From Desulfobacteraceae bacterium (GTDB taxonomy: Bacteria > Desulfobacterota > Desulfobacteria > Desulfobacterales > Desulfosalsimonadaceae), in contig JAABSH010000040.1 in assembly GCA_011390465.1 (NCBI GenBank), forward strand, positions 1 through 32,988: a DNA stretch of 32,988 bases. The letters are read 5' to 3'. The notes beneath the pieces were generated by a model. That model did not search any database, had not been told where the DNA came from, and saw nothing but the letters and a program-made list of their open reading frames with translations. Both the position numbers and the translations under genes were made by a program. Below are positions 31,543 through 32,988 of the stretch, piece by piece (positions within the stretch are counted from its first letter, which is position 1; the number at the start of each line of letters is the position of its first letter).

Positions 31543-32988
31543 TCAACCGGTCTGGTCCAGCAGTGTTTTCAATTGGGTGTTATAAATTTCTTCCTGCTCA
31601 TCCAGGATCTCTCTGAGAATGGCCACCGTGGTCATGGGATTCATGATCACGCTTCTCAGCACCACCACAGGGTCGTCCGGATTGTTCTTTTGCAGCAGGG
31701 TGGTGCGGGAGACAAAACTGAACCCGGCTTCCCGCTGGAGTTGCTGCAGCCGGCGGTTGACGGTATTAATTGTTTCATTGATGTCCCGTTTTTTTGCCAG
31801 GTCCCCTGCGTCTATGGCCTGTTTGAGGACTTTTTTAAAGTTCGGGGGGCAGATCCGGTAAGTGAGAATATTGAGCACCGGCGGGGTGACAAGCTCAAAC
31901 AGGTCCCGTTTTTTTATTTCTCTGCCAAAGGCGGCCGCGGTTTCAATGCCGTGGTCAATGAGCAGGGCATAGCCCTTGGCCCCCATAATTTTAAGGGCGC
32001 AGTCCAGAATCAGGGAATTGGCCTCCCGGGATCCGGACAGGGTTTTGATGCCCAGATCCACTGATCCCCGGCGGTTCACATAATTGGCATGATAGGCAAT
32101 AAGATCCAGCTTGTAGGGATTTTTGAGATACAGCATGCCGCAGCTCATGGGCATGTAAAATTGTTTGTGCCCGTCAATGGTGACGGAATCCGCCTGCTGG
32201 ATGCCGGCAAGCAGGTGGTGGTATTTTTTGGAAAACAGGGTGGGGCCGCCCCATGCGGCGTCCACATGAAAGTGGGCATGGGTTTCACGGGCAATTTTTG
32301 CCAGTTTTTCCAGCGGATCCACGGTCCCGGTTTCTGTTGCGCCGGCAATCCCCACAATGGCAAGAATGCAGGTTTTCGGGGCTTCTTTTTTGAGCCGGGC
32401 AATGGTGCGGTTAAGGCAACTGATATCAATCTGGTTTTTTTTGTCCGTATCAATGGCAATGATATTTTGGTTGCCGATGCCCAGAATGCCCCCGGCTTTT
32501 TTCAGGGAATAATGGCCCCTTCTGGAAACCAGAATCACGCACCGGTCAATGTCATAAGCCCTGCAGGCGGCGGCCATGCCCTCGGCTTCAATGCCGGCAA
32601 AACCGTCTTTGGGCGGAAATTTGGCGTTTCTGGCGGCCCACATGGCTGTCAGATTGGCGGTGGTGCCGCCTTCCACAAAAACCCCCAGGCTGGTGTCGGA
32701 ATTCTGGACGTGGTCCCGGTAAAATGCCTCTTCTTTATTGTAAATCATCCGGTGAATTTTGGCGATTACCTGTTTTTCCACCACGGACACCACTTTGGAA
32801 GTTTCCAGTTTCACCACATTCTGGTTGAGCGCGGTAATAATGGTTTTTAAATGGACCATGAAAAACGGAATGGCAGATGTCATGTGCCCCACAAAATAGG
32901 GGGAGGAAACATTTACCGCATAGGGGGCAATCTCATTGATCAGACAGTTGATCACATCGGCCAGTTTTTTTTCCGGATTTTCACTGAT
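31543..32988 (-). CDS. panP: PLP-dependent decarboxylase, PanP-type (5' end off window)
   Basis: At least 481 residues of a group II PLP decarboxylase; the reading frame is open to the right window edge, so the N-terminus is missing. Landmarks are YFVGHMTSAIPFFMVHLKTI, ALNQNVVKLETSK, GVFVEGGTTANLTAMWAAR, HFHVDAAWGGPTLFSKKY and SVTIDGHKQFYMPMSCG, where Lys is the PLP-binding residue. The DGHKQ-Y-PM form and the following RRGSVDLGIKTLSGSR resemble PanP, the PLP-dependent aspartate 1-decarboxylase that makes beta-alanine for pantothenate. Tyrosine or glutamate decarboxylase activity is an alternative. It is upstream of the UbiA-family gene on the same strand. Confidence 0.75.
   Translation of the reverse strand: MSENPEKKLADVINCLINEIAPYAVNVSSPYFVGHMTSAIPFFMVHLKTIITALNQNVVKLETSKVVSVVEKQVIAKIHRMIYNKEEAFYRDHVQNSDTSLGVFVEGGTTANLTAMWAARNAKFPPKDGFAGIEAEGMAAACRAYDIDRCVILVSRRGHYSLKKAGGILGIGNQNIIAIDTDKKNQIDISCLNRTIARLKKEAPKTCILAIVGIAGATETGTVDPLEKLAKIARETHAHFHVDAAWGGPTLFSKKYHHLLAGIQQADSVTIDGHKQFYMPMSCGMLYLKNPYKLDLIAYHANYVNRRGSVDLGIKTLSGSREANSLILDCALKIMGAKGYALLIDHGIETAAAFGREIKKRDLFELVTPPVLNILTYRICPPNFKKVLKQAIDAGDLAKKRDINETINTVNRRLQQLQREAGFSFVSRTTLLQKNNPDDPVVVLRSVIMNPMTTVAILREILDEQEEIYNTQLKTLLDQTG

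Overview
The window looks like a chromosomal segment of a Desulfobacterota (former Deltaproteobacteria) sulfate-reducer-type organism, most likely Desulfobacterales. This is inferred from gene content: a DUF6178-type protein, an archaeal-type FMN glutamate synthase, IorAB, a GAF-ANTAR regulator, an AmpG-like transporter and a DUF1573 gene interrupted by an in-frame UGA. Most of the window is moderately GC-rich and tightly packed. The first ~1.9 kb is AT-rich and full of gene debris.

Left end (1-1895): a 3' remnant of an IS4-like transposase, a low-GC PEGA-like lipoprotein, a frameshifted gene remnant and the first 37 codons of a Rad52/22-like gene. This reads as the scar of horizontally acquired DNA. 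Next comes a 1552-aa secreted mosaic protein (1896-6554). It has a signal peptide, an SGNH-like N-terminal domain, thrombospondin-3 and dockerin-type calcium repeats, a Kre9-like Ig domain, a clear relative of the anthrax protective antigen calcium, pore and domain-3 core, and a C-terminal LVIVD beta-propeller. It is the strongest candidate for something new here.

Middle (6.9-19.7 kb): a PNPOx-like protein is coupled to a PEP-synthase-like dikinase without the TIM barrel. A Cfa-type methyltransferase sits with an NDH-2-like flavoprotein, followed by a GAF protein. A DUF1573 gene carries UGA exactly where the family has the first Cys of its CGC motif, followed by a SECIS-like hairpin, so it is a candidate selenoprotein. 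It is translationally coupled to a lipase-chaperone-like protein that lies beside an SGNH lipoprotein hydrolase. An amine-oxidase-like flavoprotein with DUF1365 and an orphan ectoine synthase overlapping a lipocalin complete this part.

Right part (19.8-33 kb): a minus-strand nitrogen unit holds a DUF6178 protein, a GAF-ANTAR antiterminator, a 65-aa protein and an FMN glutamate synthase. The synthase leader contains a consensus promoter, two hexaloop hairpins (A1/G4 type) and an intrinsic terminator whose 5' arm overlaps the second hairpin. This is a complete ANTAR-type antitermination switch next to its likely regulator. Then come rdgB, a nitroreductase and an ampG-like transporter whose 3' end was rewritten by a ~146-bp palindromic element flanked by an 11-bp direct repeat. 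The window ends with iorAB, a UbiA-family prenyltransferase and a 5'-truncated PanP-type PLP decarboxylase. No tRNA, rRNA or CRISPR was seen.
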